Assembly: GCF_037975245.1 (NCBI RefSeq)
Contig: NC_092573.1
Coordinates: 10,266,001-10,330,000 of the forward strand
Direction: 5' to 3'
DNA from: Apostichopus japonicus
Taxonomy: Eukaryota > Echinodermata > Holothuroidea > Aspidochirotida > Stichopodidae
Length of the DNA stretch: 64,000 nt
The translations under genes were made by a program, and so were the position numbers. The notes below the pieces were generated by a model. That model did not search any database and was not told the origin of the DNA. It saw only the letters and a list, made by a program, of their open reading frames with translations. Below are positions 34,803 to 46,825 of the stretch, one piece after another; within the stretch, counting starts at the first letter, position 1, and each line of letters begins with the position of its first letter.

Positions 34803-37800
34803 TTCACATATAAAACATGCTGGCTTTTCACAGGATACTTTAATACAGATATCGTCATCAAATAAAAAAGGGAAAAAAAGAAGGAAATAAAAAAAATAGA
34901 TAGAGAGAGAGAAATGAAGATGAGTAAAATGTAACGGCAAATATTTCATCTTGATGTATAGAAATGAGAAACTACATAAGTAAACTGTTTGGCCGAGTTG
35001 GAAAACTATTTTGCTTCATTTTGTAATTTGTTGTGCTATCTCTTTCAAATTTAGAGTGTAATTATTTTAAACTTGCTCAAAGTCTTTCCAATTCTTGGGT
35101 GCAGTGATGACCATGTGTTTCCTTTGCCTTACATTGAATGGGTCAATATTTTTGTAAAGCATTGTCATTTTTGTTTATGTACATATCTGTGATAATTGTT
35201 TAAATGAATTCCTGTTCTTTCTTAGTGGGTAGAATGTTTCAAACAGATACAGCTAGCATAGCAGGGTAAGCAGGGTAAGCAATTATTCCTTAAAAAGTGG
35301 TACTCCGTTAATTAATTGCATCAAGTGTATTAAAGGAGCAAACTTGAAAATGTTGCCAGAGTTGTTTTACAATGTAAGGTTGATAAAAACTAGGGGATTT
35401 AAGTTTCTTAAGTTAGGTTCCTCTTTTTTTACTTTAATTTTTCAAGACTTGACTGATGCTTTCCTTTACATTGCACAAAAGTTAAGCTATTCTGCAGTAT
35501 TACTGCTCAAGGTCAATGCTAGATGTCAAGATTTCCATAAACCGGAGTTCTATATCGACCTTAGAAATAAAACAGAGAGCGAACACTTTATGTAGTAACC
35601 ATATGAATATACGTAACAGTGATGTGCACTGTTTGTACTGAAGATGAAACAAGTTTTACCAAACATGCTTATGTACAGTATTTGTCTTTGCACACAGAAT
35701 TCTTCACTTATTATATTGCTAAACACTGGTTTCAGATTTTTCCTTATACTCTGTAACGATGTAATGATTTCATATATATTGATAATTTCATCATTTTTAT
35801 TACCGTCATATTCGGAAATATTGCCACGGCAAGGTGGTACTATTTCATTAAGATTTACATTTTGTTCGTTTCTTCTTAAACTAAAACTTGAATCTATTTA
35901 ATCTCTGTTATAAGGGATTGATGAATCAACTACTGTTATTATTGATTGAGGTATCATTAGCAATTCACAAGGAGGGGGTTTCATGCATTGCTGCCTTTTG
36001 TCAAACCATCCTATTTTCAGTAGACAGGGTACTATTTTCTACTGTATGTTGTACATTCATTATCTTTTTACATCTGTGATCGTTGTGTACTTGTTTAGGT
36101 GAGGCGCAAATTTAGAAAAACCTTGGCAGCAGTGTGCTTAGAATTTGAATTTACCTGTCTGTAGGGAGATTTAGTGGTTCTAGTTTCTATTCAGATATTA
36201 TATTTTTCAACCAAAAAACTTTGATAAATATCACATAATTGCCCTGAATGGATACAGTTTATATAAATTCTGGTAGGAAATGAATGAGGATAAGTTGAAA
36301 AAAAAATCGAGGTGGGGTAAGTAAGAAATGATTATAAGAAACACCTGCCAACACCTTTTTGCTTTGACTCATTTTTTACCCAGGAGATGATCTTTAATTA
36401 TATATTAGTTATCAGTTTAGAGAGTTGCAGTGACAGGACATGTTAGTATAATTTTGTAAGATCAAGAGGTTGCCTAGAAAATGACTTTTCCTAGATTTTG
36501 CTTTCCTGTCTGAAGACTTTTGTATGGGTTTAAGACAAAATCCATGTCCTTAAAAATAATTAGAGTAAGGACTTTGTTTACTTTGTGTTCCAATGAGTTA
36601 TGACTTGAATCAGTTTAAGAAGTTGGAAAGTGAAGTGACGAGACCAAATTTGCCCCCATAGAGATAATACAGTGACTCTAGTCAGGAAAACGCTTGTAAA
36701 GACTCAATTCAACTCTCAAATGACCAGCACTGATTCTTTGCAACTCTGCTATCGGGCTCAATAACTGTGATGTTATCAAGATGTTGTATATTTCTGTCTA
36801 ATTAACAATTTGCAGCACATTTGCAGTGTTCCTGGTATGTTGTGGTGTGTAGGGACTGCTTAGGATTCATGTGATGAAAATATTACACTGCAAGGAATTT
36901 AATGTTAGAATATACTAAGATATATTAAAATATATCATCAGGGCTGAAACAGTTACTTGCTATGACCATACCCCACCAGGTCTTTGAGTAGGGTGTCATC
37001 CTTCAGGTGATGGAGGAGGAGGGGGGGGGGGGGAGGAGGGCAGCAGAGGGAAAGATAAGTTTTAAAAGAATTATTGTTATGAAGAGCGGTTATGACCTGA
37101 AACTGGGAGCACAGAAGTGTACAACTATTTTAGCAGTAACGATAGCTTCCTCACTTAGGGGATCTACGTAAGGCCTAAATCCTGTTGATTATGCAATCAT
37201 TTCCTAGGCAACCCATATAAAATGTAATTAACATTTGTACATAATATGTAATATAATACGGATTGATGTAATTTCATGAATATATGAGTATATTTACGAG
37301 GGAACAATACATCTTTTGTTTCAATTATATTTTGTTCCTCCTTAGTATGTAGGACTATTTTGATGTAAGTCTTCATACTTTTATGTGTGAAACTATCACA
37401 GACATAGGCACAACCATTATTTTGTTCTTATTTTTCTCTTATGGGAGAGGGGAGTGGGGAAATGAACCATTGTCATTTTAGGGGAGGGTTCCCCTTTAGA
37501 AATTTTGGCAGAATGGATGGTGCTTAGCTGTTAAATGGTGCTATATTTTGCAACTTGAAACAATTTTGAAGTTTTAACTGTTTAGGTTTCACTGTACATG
37601 TGTACGAGTTTAAGATTCATGTACTGCAGGCCTACACTAGGAATACTTTGTAAAATATTCTTTGTCCATTGGATTGTGAGGTGATTTGAAAGCTTCCCGT
37701 ATTCAAAGTATACATGGTTGCAGCCTTTATCACAAGAGATGTTGATATACGTAGAATATCGCAAAAGCTGACTTCAGTTGGCTACTTGATGCTAGAGTTC

Positions 37801-37860
37801 TTAAGACCTACAAAGCTTATGGTGAAATAGAGCTGGAAGTTAGAAGGCAATTGCTGATGA
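34803..37860. other. Unit 1, noncoding left part
   Basis: No gene seen. Short open frames here (for example 35344-35595) are present in unit 2 only with changed ends. A G run lies at 37021-37032. The sequence pairs with 46826-49854. Confidence 0.55.
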
Positions 37861-38692
37861 GTCCCTTTCACCTCCCTATCCCACACCAGTGCCCCCGCAC
37901 CTCCCTATCCCCAACCAGTCCCCCTCACCGGCATGTGCTCGACCAGTGTCCCCCTCACCTCCATATCCACCATCAGAATCTCCTTCACCTCCCTGTCCCC
38001 CACCAGTGTCCCCTCACCTCCCTATCCCCACCAGTGCCCATGCACCTCCCTATCCCCCACCAGTTCCCCCTCACTTCCCTATCCCCCACCAGTGCCCCCT
38101 CACCTCCCTATCCCTCACCAGTGTCCCCTCACCTCCCTAACCCCACCAGTCCCCCTCACCAGCATATGCCCCACCAGTGTCCCCCTTAACAGCATATGCC
38201 CCACCAGTGTCCCCCTCACCTCCATATCCACCATCAGAATCTCCTTCACCTCCCTGTCCCCCACCAGTGTCCCCTCACCTCCCTATCCCCACCAGTGCCC
38301 ATGCACCTCCCTATCCCCCACCAGTGCCCCCTCAAATCCCTATCCCCCACCAGTGCCCCCTCACCTCCCTAACCCCCACCAGTCCCCCTCACCAGCATAT
38401 GGCCCACCAGTGTCCCCCTTAACAGCATATGCCCCACCAGTGTCCCCCTCACCTCCATATCCACCATCAGAATCTCCTTCACCTCCCTGTCCCCCACCAG
38501 TTTCCCCCCACCTCCCTAACCCCCACCAGTCCCCCTCACCATCATATGCCCCACCAGTGCCCCCTCACCAGCATATGCCCCACCAATGTCCACCTCACCT
38601 TCCTACACCTCATCAGTGTCCCCCTCACCTCCCTATCCACCACCAGAATCTCCTCACCTCCCTGTCCCCCACCATTCTCCCCCTCACCTCCA
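37861..38692. repeat. C-rich minisatellite, unit 1 copy, with higher-order repeats
   Basis: Units of about 29 bp follow CACCTCCCTATCCCCCACCAG plus TGTCCCCT. A higher-order block marked by CCATATCCACCATCAG recurs at about 37962, 38222 and 38456. All three plus frames are largely open and read as Pro/Ser-rich. No splice context or conserved start supports coding, and the leading frame of unit 2 is broken by a stop here. Confidence 0.95.
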
Positions 38693-40315
38693 TATTTAAA
38701 GCTGTGGAATCCCTTTGCAAGCCACATTGAGGAAACTTCATGAATTCTTCCCCATTACTAGGAACCAACCAATTTCCATGTAACATATAATTTAACAATA
38801 CTAAGGGGTTAGATGTGCGGAAGCTTTACATAGCAAATATTTGTCAGCTAATCTATGAACTGGGAATTCAATGAACAATTCTGCCAAGAAGCAGCGTTAT
38901 GGAGACTATGAATTATTATAAAGCAAACAACAATGAGAAATGGAAGTTCACAAATTGCATTATTTACAAAAGAATTTTTATTAAAATGCACTGATGAAAT
39001 CTGACATGCATCTCCTGCACTATACAAAGAAAATTAATTAAGGGTATTATTGAACTTTGAAAACGTGTTAATATAAGGGATCCACAGTGTTATGCTTGTA
39101 TAAAGCAGAAAGACATACAAAAGACTACATTGTGCTCATAAAATGCGGTCAGTGGTGAAAGTTCCTCACCGAGAAATTTGGAGAAAAGCATAAGAGTTTC
39201 AAGAGTTTGTGTAGGCCTACCTTATATTCAAGACAGATGATGCTCCACCCCCCCCCCCCGCCAAATATTCTCTCCCCATACTCTCCCTTCACCTCTACCA
39301 AATCTCCCTTCTCAGCCCCCAACTGCCCCCCCCCCCCCCCAAACAATGCATGTTGTTGTACATAGGCCACAATAATCACCATAGAAACACAGAATGGCAA
39401 GAGTTTCAGTGTTGTATCTCAATCTCCCCCCCCCCCCCTTCAACCCCTCAATCCCAAAATAGAAAAGCAACAAAGAAATGCATCGATCCAGTAGCAAAAC
39501 AGTTGTACAAGTTTGAAGTTTTAAAAACAGAAAAAAGGTGTGATATTCCACAAAAGATTTCAGATATCATGATTGGCCATTGATTGTGAGGTGTACAGCT
39601 TCTTCCTCTTGGTAATAGACTTGGCAAAAGAGCTATGAGATAACTGGAGACTGGAGTGTCCTTCTAATTTAATTTGCAAAATTCTTGGAATGATTATCAA
39701 ACTGTGATTAAACAGATCTGTAAAAGAAAAGAAATAAATCAGGGATCAACAAGTTGCAAATTTCGCATTCAATAAATCCATGTTTCTTTGCCAAAAAGGG
39801 GGTTGCATTTTTAATGATATTTCATACATCTGAGATGAGTAAATGCCTTGACAGAATCAGCCCTACAAAGATTTTCAAAATGTTAGTTTTACTAGAAATT
39901 GAAGGGAGGAGCTTGGGGTGAGGGGGGAGACAGCATTAAATTAGATTCACTAACAGAAATAATCTTGTCGTTACGGATGGGAATATTATTTTGCCAATAT
40001 ATAACTTCTGTTCTTGACATGATCATCTACACTCAATTATATTCTTCTAATTCTACGGATCCATTCAAGTTACAAAATTACATGATTGTACTACCACCGT
40101 ATGAAGCATCAACTGAAGTTGCCCGATTCCATTTTGACAAATTAGTTTAACAATTTCAAACACTGAAGATTTCAACACTAAAGGCCAGTACCACCTAGCC
40201 CAACCACAACTTTAAAGAATCAACCAATTAAGTATTTCATTCAGTTCGTTCAAAATAAGCAACATTGATTTACCTTAATTTGGAGAAGATATTTTGTCAA
40301 TCCATCACTGATGAA

Positions 40316-40362
40316 CTAACGGCCTGTACAGCATTGGCAACATCCTGGACTGCATTTACAAT
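40316..40362 (-). CDS. MT: MT-A coding exon 3
   Basis: Completes the split Asp codon and encodes CKCSPGCCQCCTGR then TAG. Acceptor TTTCTGTGTAG on the minus strand. Confidence 0.9.
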
Positions 40363-42382
40363 CTACACAGAAAGGAAAAAACATTTGGCAATCATAAATC
40401 AAACACATTTATAATCACATGTACTTGTGTGTACATTAAAGCAGGTGTTTGTAAAACAGCCCAAATTATTGAGTCATGTAACTAAAATCCTCTCCTTGGG
40501 AATCCTTCACCTAAATGATATATATTCAGTATTAGTAATTGATTAAAAATAATGTAATTTGTAAAGACAGCTGAGAAGCCTAACAAATTGTGTGACATTT
40601 TGAAGGAATATCATAAGGTATGTACACTATATGGAGACTTTTTTCAACATAATGCAAAACTGTGATAATCTAATTAATTTAACGCATACTTTTCAGCTTA
40701 AAATTCTACAGTTTAATCAAAACAATACATCTTGTATTCATGACATTATAAATGTTGCCTAAATGAAGAGGCAATACTTCTCATATAGGTAAAGCTTGGT
40801 AGATACACATACTTTGTCAAGCCTGCCCTAGTTGTCAGTACCTATTGCAAAATTCCAGCATTTATCACTGCTTTCATAACCATTAGAGGTATAGTTGGAC
40901 AGTTTAGAGGCTACTCGTTCCACATGTGTAGAACAGTGGCATGTACAGTATTAACATTTAAGTGAAAAGTTGGGGTATGGTACTTAACCCAGGACCATGG
41001 GCTCTCATAATATTTTCAAATATTAGAGCATTCAGTTTATTACATTAATATCTACTCGATATTCATGTGTTTTTGTTTGCAAAGCCTTCTCTTCATTGCA
41101 TTCTATCAACTGTTTCTCTTAAAGTAAGCTAACACTCCTTACACTGCATAATACAGAAGATGTAGTCTACTCACCAGGACAACAATCCTCACATTTCTTG
41201 TTGGTGCCGGCACATCCTTTGCAGCCCTCTGATGTGCAGCAGCTTCCATCTTTGCAACAGTCTTGTCCCTTACAGCCACACTCTTTGCCCTCTGCAGATA
41301 AACAACAATATTGAGTATGTAGATGAATTGGACAGACTTTGTCATTAGAACCTGATAGTATTTACTATGACTAGCACATGCAGGTAACAATGTTAAAATT
41401 ACAATTTTGAAGTCATTCCTTTTTCCTTTGCTGGTTCTTGTCCTTCTTATCACAAGTACAGTAAACCCACACACAACATTGCTCCAATGGTATGAGGCAA
41501 ATTGCATTTTATTGGTCTTTTGCAAGCCCCTCACACGATTCAGAATGTCATACTTTGAGCATCTTGTGACACTTTTCTCAAAATTGTTCAAATTGTGACT
41601 GCTTTACAATTTGCAAGAAAAAACATGAAAAATGAGGAATGTGATCACACAGTATAATAATGATGAAACTCATCACAATTACATTTTGTTCACTACCTTG
41701 GTTCATTGGAGGAACTGGTGTGATTACAAGCTCTATTAGCTGAACATTGTGTTGAATTAGATATAATGGATCGATCATGATGGATAGTAAAAATATATAT
41801 TTCAATGAAGAAAACTTTGACATGAAATAACTGTAGCATTATAACATTACTTCTTTGGGATGATCTCTATACAGACCTGAAGTGTGTATTATGTGAACCT
41901 GAAGCACAAATGAGTATGTCCTACTAAGCCTGGCTGCATGATGCTACAGCTTCCCCAGCATCCTCTTTTTGACATGATTACTAGGAAGGACATTTGCTTA
42001 CATTACACTTACAGTGAGATATCAGGTTTTGCAGCTGCTATCATCAATACTCAGGCGCAAGAAGTGTGAAATTCATACATATTCAACTTCACAGAGAGCA
42101 TTATAGTTTGGTGTAGACATTTGAGGGTAAAACAAAACCTATTTTGACAAGTAATTCAATGTTAAACTTTTGATTCCTTTTTCAAATGATTGTTACGAAC
42201 TTAGGCCTAAGTTAGGCCAAGGTTAGTACGGTATTCGCCGCTACAATAGACGCGCACAAAAACACATGGAAAGAAATGTGCAAGGTTAGACATAAAACTT
42301 AAATGTTAGTAAAACTCAATAGTGGAGAAATATAGACAACGAACTTACCGATGCAGCATTTACACTTGATGTCGCCAGGCAT
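40316..42382 (-). CDS. MT: Metallothionein MT-A, three coding exons
   Basis: Small cysteine-rich cytosolic protein that binds zinc, cadmium or copper. Minus-strand exons: 42349-42382 (start), 41175-41291, 40316-40362 (stop TAG). They total 198 nt, encoding 65 residues. Donors are GTAAGT and GTGAGT; acceptors are TCTGCAG and TGTGTAG. It begins MPGDIKCKCC, then EGKECGCKGQDCC and ends CKCSPGCCQCCTGR. There are 20 cysteines at 7, 9, 10, 16, 18, 23, 24, 29, 30, 35, 38 / 45, 48, 49, 52, 54, 58, 59, 61, 62, that is 11 + 9, and no aromatic residue. Sea-urchin metallothioneins (about 64 residues, MPDVKC...EGKECAC.GQDCC) have the same start and a 20-cysteine two-cluster plan. The last exon of 47 nt is too short to show as an open frame; its phase and CxC/CC pattern support it. 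Confidence 0.93.
41175..41291 (-). CDS. MT: MT-A coding exon 2
   Basis: 117 nt encoding EGKECGCKGQDCCKDGSCC onward to KKCEDCCP. It is identical in nucleotide sequence to the MT-B exon 2 (53073-53189). Confidence 0.93.
42349..42382 (-). CDS. MT: MT-A coding exon 1
   Basis: 34 nt, MPGDIKCKCCI plus one base. Donor GTAAGT on the minus strand. The A-rich leader TTTTTCAAC precedes the ATG. Confidence 0.92.
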
Positions 42383-42490
42383 GTTGAAAAAGATGATTTT
42401 TTTTTCTATTCTTGAAATAGTACAAGTTTGGTGTGGTCTCGTAACGGCGCTTGGAATTGTGAATGTTTTAGCTAAGCGTTGTGAGTGGAA

Positions 42491-42646
42491 TATAAATAAT
42501 CTACATGCTTATGTTGCGTGTGCAAATTACAGGGTTGCTTGCAAATAGTGTTTATTGTGATTTTTAATGTTTGTTTTGACATGTGATTTATCAGGTGGGT
42601 ATATGTACACGCGTGCGCGCACAATAGTAATATTGTGACGTGTGCA
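42491..42646 (-). promoter_or_regulatory. MT-A core promoter: TATA-like box and metal-response-element cores
   Basis: Read on the minus strand toward the gene: an MRE core TGCACAC at 42640-42646, overlapping TGCGCGC cores on both strands at 42614-42621, TGCACAC at 42518-42524, then a TATA-like TATTTATA at 42491-42498, about 110 bp before the ATG. The MRE core consensus TGCRCNC binds MTF-1-type factors. TGACGT CRE-like half sites adjoin. The function is inferred from motif, order and spacing. Confidence 0.6.
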
Positions 42647-42737
42647 AATCTGAACACGAGCGCAACTGTGTACGCCTATCTCTGCGGCAATGACGTAAAC
42701 AGTAGGCAGCTGTTGGTAGTTTGGAGGGCATCCGAGT

Positions 42738-43197
42738 ATGGCAAGCCATATGGGACAAACACTGCATAATATATCCGCGTATAAATTGGAATTTATACGC
42801 GTATTAATTGGAATATATACGCGTATATATTATGAGCCAATCATATGGCTTAAATATATCCGCGTATTAATTCGAATATATCCACGTATTAATTCGAATA
42901 TATACACGTATTAATTCGAATATATACACGTATTAATTCGAATATATACACGTATTAAATAAAATACATATGGAGATTAAATCCAATATATGCACGGATT
43001 AATTAGAATATACATGCGAAAAAAACATTTCCGTTCTTGCTGTGTGCATATACCAACGATAAATGTTTTGGCGGGCTCGCGAGATCGCTTCAAAAAGCGA
43101 AACTTATACAACACATGTGTATTCGAATCAATACGCGTATATATTCGAATAAATACGCGGAAATATTATGCGGTGTTTGTCCCACATGGCTTGCCAT
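42738..43197. mobile_element. hAT-like MITE, 460 bp, upstream of MT-A
   Basis: Terminal inverted repeats of 35 bp with two mismatches (ATGGCAAGCCATATGGGACA at the left, its near complement at the right). Exact 8-bp target duplications ATCCGAGT lie at 42730-42737 and 43198-43205. Unit 2 has the single empty site at 54631-54638. The interior has a run of about five 22-bp units (ATACACGTATTAATTCGAAT). There is no open frame of note. Confidence 0.93.
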
Positions 43198-43250
43198 ATC
43201 CGAGTGCCGAGTCTGGAGTGAGACAGTTCGTCAATATATGCAGGGAGCTG

Positions 43251-45033
43251 CAGCGACGTAGCCAGGAATTTGAAAGGGGGGGGAGCACTTTTTGCGATTG
43301 ATATGGATTTTCAAAGTTGTAGGCACGACTATCTGAGCGGAGCGCCACCATTGGTTGGCGCGGAGCGTACAAGAAAATTTTTGGTTTTACAAACCCCCCC
43401 AGATGGCCGGAAACGGCCCTTCCCGAGTGTTCATTCTGGTTCCCTGGCCTCTTGCTAACTTGAGACACCTCATTCAATATCACTTTTAAACCCAAAAAAC
43501 AAACGAGTTAAAATAGTACGTAATTCAATACTACATAATGTATATATTTAAAATTAGCAAGGTACATGTACAGAGTAGTCTTACTTTTCAACTTCTGATA
43601 ATTGTATATACAAAGATAGGCCAGAAATGTCTTTGATACAACTACAGCCAGTACTTGTCTTTGATACAACTGTAGCTAGTATGTATGTATGTATGTATAT
43701 GTATGTATATTAGATCCTCCTGCAAGCAGGAACTCGCGAAGAAGCCTCATAGGCTTATCAAAGCCGTAAGCTGACCGAAGTCAGTCTCTTACATTCATAT
43801 TTAACGTCCATAATTATGAATTGTTAATTGTCAACTACTCTGTAACTGGACGACATACATTAATCTGGGAGTGACTCGAACCGGGGACCTTATGATTGAA
43901 AGGCACCGGCGTTAACCACTGAGCTAAAACTCCAAGGTAGTAAATGTTTAAGTTAGCCTAATAAGAGAAGGCGAGAGCTATCCGACGATTGCCATCTGAT
44001 GCAAATTTCTCAACTGTTTTCTCAACTGAAATATTATTTGAGTAAACGGGTTCTTAACTAGATGTTACTACTGACAAGATCGGAATCTAGTCTTTTTCGG
44101 CGGGTAGAGTGTTGATTGAAACGACACGCGATAGAAATGACAGCCTAGATGACAGAAGAATAGGTCACCAATAATTTGGCCATATTCTTGCTACGTTCAT
44201 TTCAATAGTTTTTCCTGTCTAGAATCTTAAACTCGTCCAGCAAGCTTATGGATTTGAATTATGGGTGTATTTTAAAAAAAGGTAACTTGCCCAAAAATGT
44301 GTAGGCCCGGACCTGCAGTGCTACATACTGGCTACGCCCCTAATCATATGATATCTTATTATCAGCAGATTTTGTTTCCTGTTTGAATTCTTTTACATGT
44401 TCTTATACGTAATATATCAGAAAGACAAACATAGTGCCCTTTTACAATTTTTCCAGTAGGATGATTCTTGTTTATTGTCCAATGTCTGGACTTTAATACA
44501 TTTGACGAACTTAACTGATGGACAATATAAACTTTCATATTTTGTAATATAGCCAGATATGCAGTGGTCTAAAAAAAAATATCGTTATCGCAGTGTATTA
44601 GCGGTGTAATAATTATTTATAGGAAGTGCGTATCACGATTGCTACTGTAGCTTAGCTTCATAACATGCTGTTCGTGCAACAACTTAGGACGAATCAAAGA
44701 AAGGATGAGAACGAACGTTGTCGACGTTGTTGTGCATACGGTTCGTGACATAAGGCAATATGTATGTTATTACGCTGTGGCCAACTGTAGGCTTGTAATA
44801 GGCTATAGGCTAAATTTAGCTAATTGCATCTGCCAAACTAAGTTAGTAGTTCAATCAGTAGGCGGGAATGTTACTACGATTATAATCGAGTTAACGGTGC
44901 TGACGAGTATTCAAGATCAAAAGAGCACTGACAAAATACCATGCTAAAAAACGACAGTTTTTAAACATTTTTTTTCGAAACTGAAAGGGGGGAGCGGTCG
45001 CTCCCCCTGCTCCCCCCCCTGGCTACGTCCCTG
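43251..45033. mobile_element. hAT-like nonautonomous element, 1783 bp, with a nested SINE
   Basis: The ends CAGCGACGTAGCCAGG and CTGGCTACGTCCCTG are inverted copies. Exact 8-bp target duplications GGGAGCTG lie at 43243-43250 and 45034-45041. The empty site in unit 2 is 54676-54683. Inner ends are G-rich and C-rich (about 43277-43285; 45001-45020). No transposase frame was seen. A SINE lies inside at 43679-43934. Confidence 0.92.
43679..43934 (-). mobile_element. tRNA-derived SINE, copy 3 (fullest head)
   Basis: On the minus strand it starts GGAGTTTTAGCTCAGTGG (A box) and has the B box GGTTCGAGTCAC, then the conserved body and an (ATAC)n tail at 43679-43710. It is nested in the hAT-like element, so it may be younger than it or may have been carried by it. 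Confidence 0.85.
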
Positions 45034-45064
45034 GGGAGCTGCTACTTTTAGAGTAGCAGCTCCC
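45034..45064. repeat. 13-bp-arm hairpin at the transposon target, unit 1
   Basis: Left arm GGGAGCTGCTACT (45034-45046) pairs with AGTAGCAGCTCCC (45052-45064). The unit 2 counterpart is 54676-54706. The left 8 bp is the target duplication of the 1783-bp insertion. Confidence 0.85.
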
Positions 45065-45369
45065 TTGATGTATGTCAGTTGTATAGACTGTATAGCACGC
45101 TTTCTTGGGTTTCTTGAGTTAATCGACCTGCCTTGGTCGAAAAATGACCTCTTTTTACCAATTAGCGTGCAACGCCTGTCACATATTTTGCTTGTATGAG
45201 GGTCTTTGTGTGAACGCTGTGTGAAACTAATGTACTACATGTAGATATGAACATATTTCAACACAATGTTTCCACGAAGAGCCTAATGGTGTTAATAAGC
45301 TATGTAGGCTAATTGGAGAACCTGATGTCGATTTAGGACCGTAATGAATCCATTTCTTAACGAGTCCAT

Positions 45370-45626
45370 TCTTGAGGGGATAGGTCATTTATTGTTTCTG
45401 CCCCTCGCTTATGGAACCAACTTCCCTTAAAAATCAGAAAAACATGTACTCTCTAACTTTAAGAAGAGCATAAAATCCCACATAATGACAAAAGCTTTTA
45501 TATAATCTTGTACCATTAAGTTTTTCTTCTGTCATTGTTTTTGTATTATTCTGTATTATTTGTATCATTTCTCATTGTCAATTGCGCCATGAACATTCTT
45601 TGAGTCTTATTATTATTATTATTTGG
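45370..45626 (+). mobile_element. LINE 3' tail, unit 1 copy
   Basis: The plus strand encodes a fragment with APRLWNQLPLKIRK, the ORF2 C-terminal signature. A 3' UTR ending in (ATT)n at about 45607-45623 follows. It is present in both units, so it predates the duplication. Confidence 0.75.
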
Positions 45627-46825
45627 TAATCAAAAAACTTTCCTAGCTACAGCGTGCTATAACTGGAACCAATAAAAGCAGATCTTTAATGCACGCATCA
45701 CATCGTGTATGTTCCCTTTATCACTACTCCTCGCTCCGCAGGAAAGCCCTCACAGATGAGCATATACTGGAACCCCTTCACACCATATTTACGCCCGTAA
45801 CATAAACATGGTACTAATAATACATGCGCTGCTGAGTCATGATTGCACATGCCCATTTATATGCACATACCCCACTTTTCGTCAAACATTTCTCCATTGA
45901 TGAAACTAATTGAAAGGTTACCATACGTAAATAATATCAAAGAGTGGTGTGCACAACACAGAACAGAGTTGCTTTCTCTGTGGGTTTTAGCTCTCCGGAA
46001 GTTTATGACTGTGTTTACCTCCATGGTGTGTGTAATGCCTTCTTGTAACATCCATAGCTCTAAAAGTGTATCCGATTGAAAACCATTATACTTGGTATGT
46101 TGGTTGCCCATATAGATAGGGACCTTATTAATTTTATTGGAGGTCTGAAGAGTCATCTGAAATCAGCAATCTTGAAAACAGTGTTTCCTTATACCTTTTC
46201 TCAAGGATGGAAACATGTAGGTTGGTTACCCATTCCGAGTTGGACGAGCCCCTTGATACTGACATTTGATGTCAACTAGCTCAAATGTAGAAACGTTGCG
46301 GCCAATTGTCAAAATTCATCATATGGTCAACAGTATCTGCGGAAATGAGATTGCGAATTTCAGTTCATGGTGACCATAACATCCTTGGGTAGTTTTGATT
46401 GCGAAATAGTCATATAATGGCTAATCATACGATCATCAGTGCCATAATTAGATACCGATCTGCTCTCCTTTAGGTGGAATTTCTCGCGCTCTCTGCCATT
46501 TTGTATCGACCGTGCACTACAGAATGAAATTTGCACCCTGTATATATATGTCTGTTTATGAAACCTTCAAAGTGCTGTGTGCATAACACAGATCAGAAAA
46601 GTTTTATCTGTGATTTGTCAAACATGCCACTAAGTATTAGGAAGAATCTAATTAGAACTTACCCGCGAAATTTCTTTCTGGGCCATCCTTTGTATATTCA
46701 CATTATTAAGATACTTTGGACGATAAAATTCATCAAAAAATGGTGTTATTCAGGACATTTTAACGGTTGTGTTAACAGCTACGCTGAATAAGTACGCTAA
46801 CTTGAATCTAATCTTACAGGGGACC

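Larger units (their letters stand above)
34803..46825. repeat. Tandem segmental duplication, unit 1 (MT-A unit)
   Basis: This unit and 46826-57058 are collinear throughout, starting TTCACATATAAAACATGC and ending with TTACAGGGGACC. The join at 46825/46826 places the unit end directly against the unit start, with only CC shared. The length is 12.0 kb, of which about 2.26 kb is two later transposon insertions plus their target duplications. Identity is high by eye, perhaps in the mid-to-high nineties of a percent with many small indels. Confidence 0.95.

Noticed and set aside
37851-38743. Proline/serine-rich 'proteins' over the C-rich arrays (also 49665-50749)
   Set aside because: The unit length is not a multiple of three and several frames are open together. 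The non-repetitive leader frame in unit 2 (from 49665) meets a stop in the unit 1 copy, so it is not conserved even between recent duplicates.
39899-40150. Frame conserved in both units (also 51808-52077)
   Set aside because: The two copies are too young for conservation to mean anything. The frame ends differ, there is no homology I recognise, and it lies antisense in the probable 3' flank of the metallothionein genes.
41139-41591. 150-codon minus-strand frame over MT-A exon 2 (and 53037-53405)
   Set aside because: It reads exon 2 in the wrong frame. The cysteine-rich frame joins exons 1 and 3 with matching phase and resembles echinoderm metallothionein.
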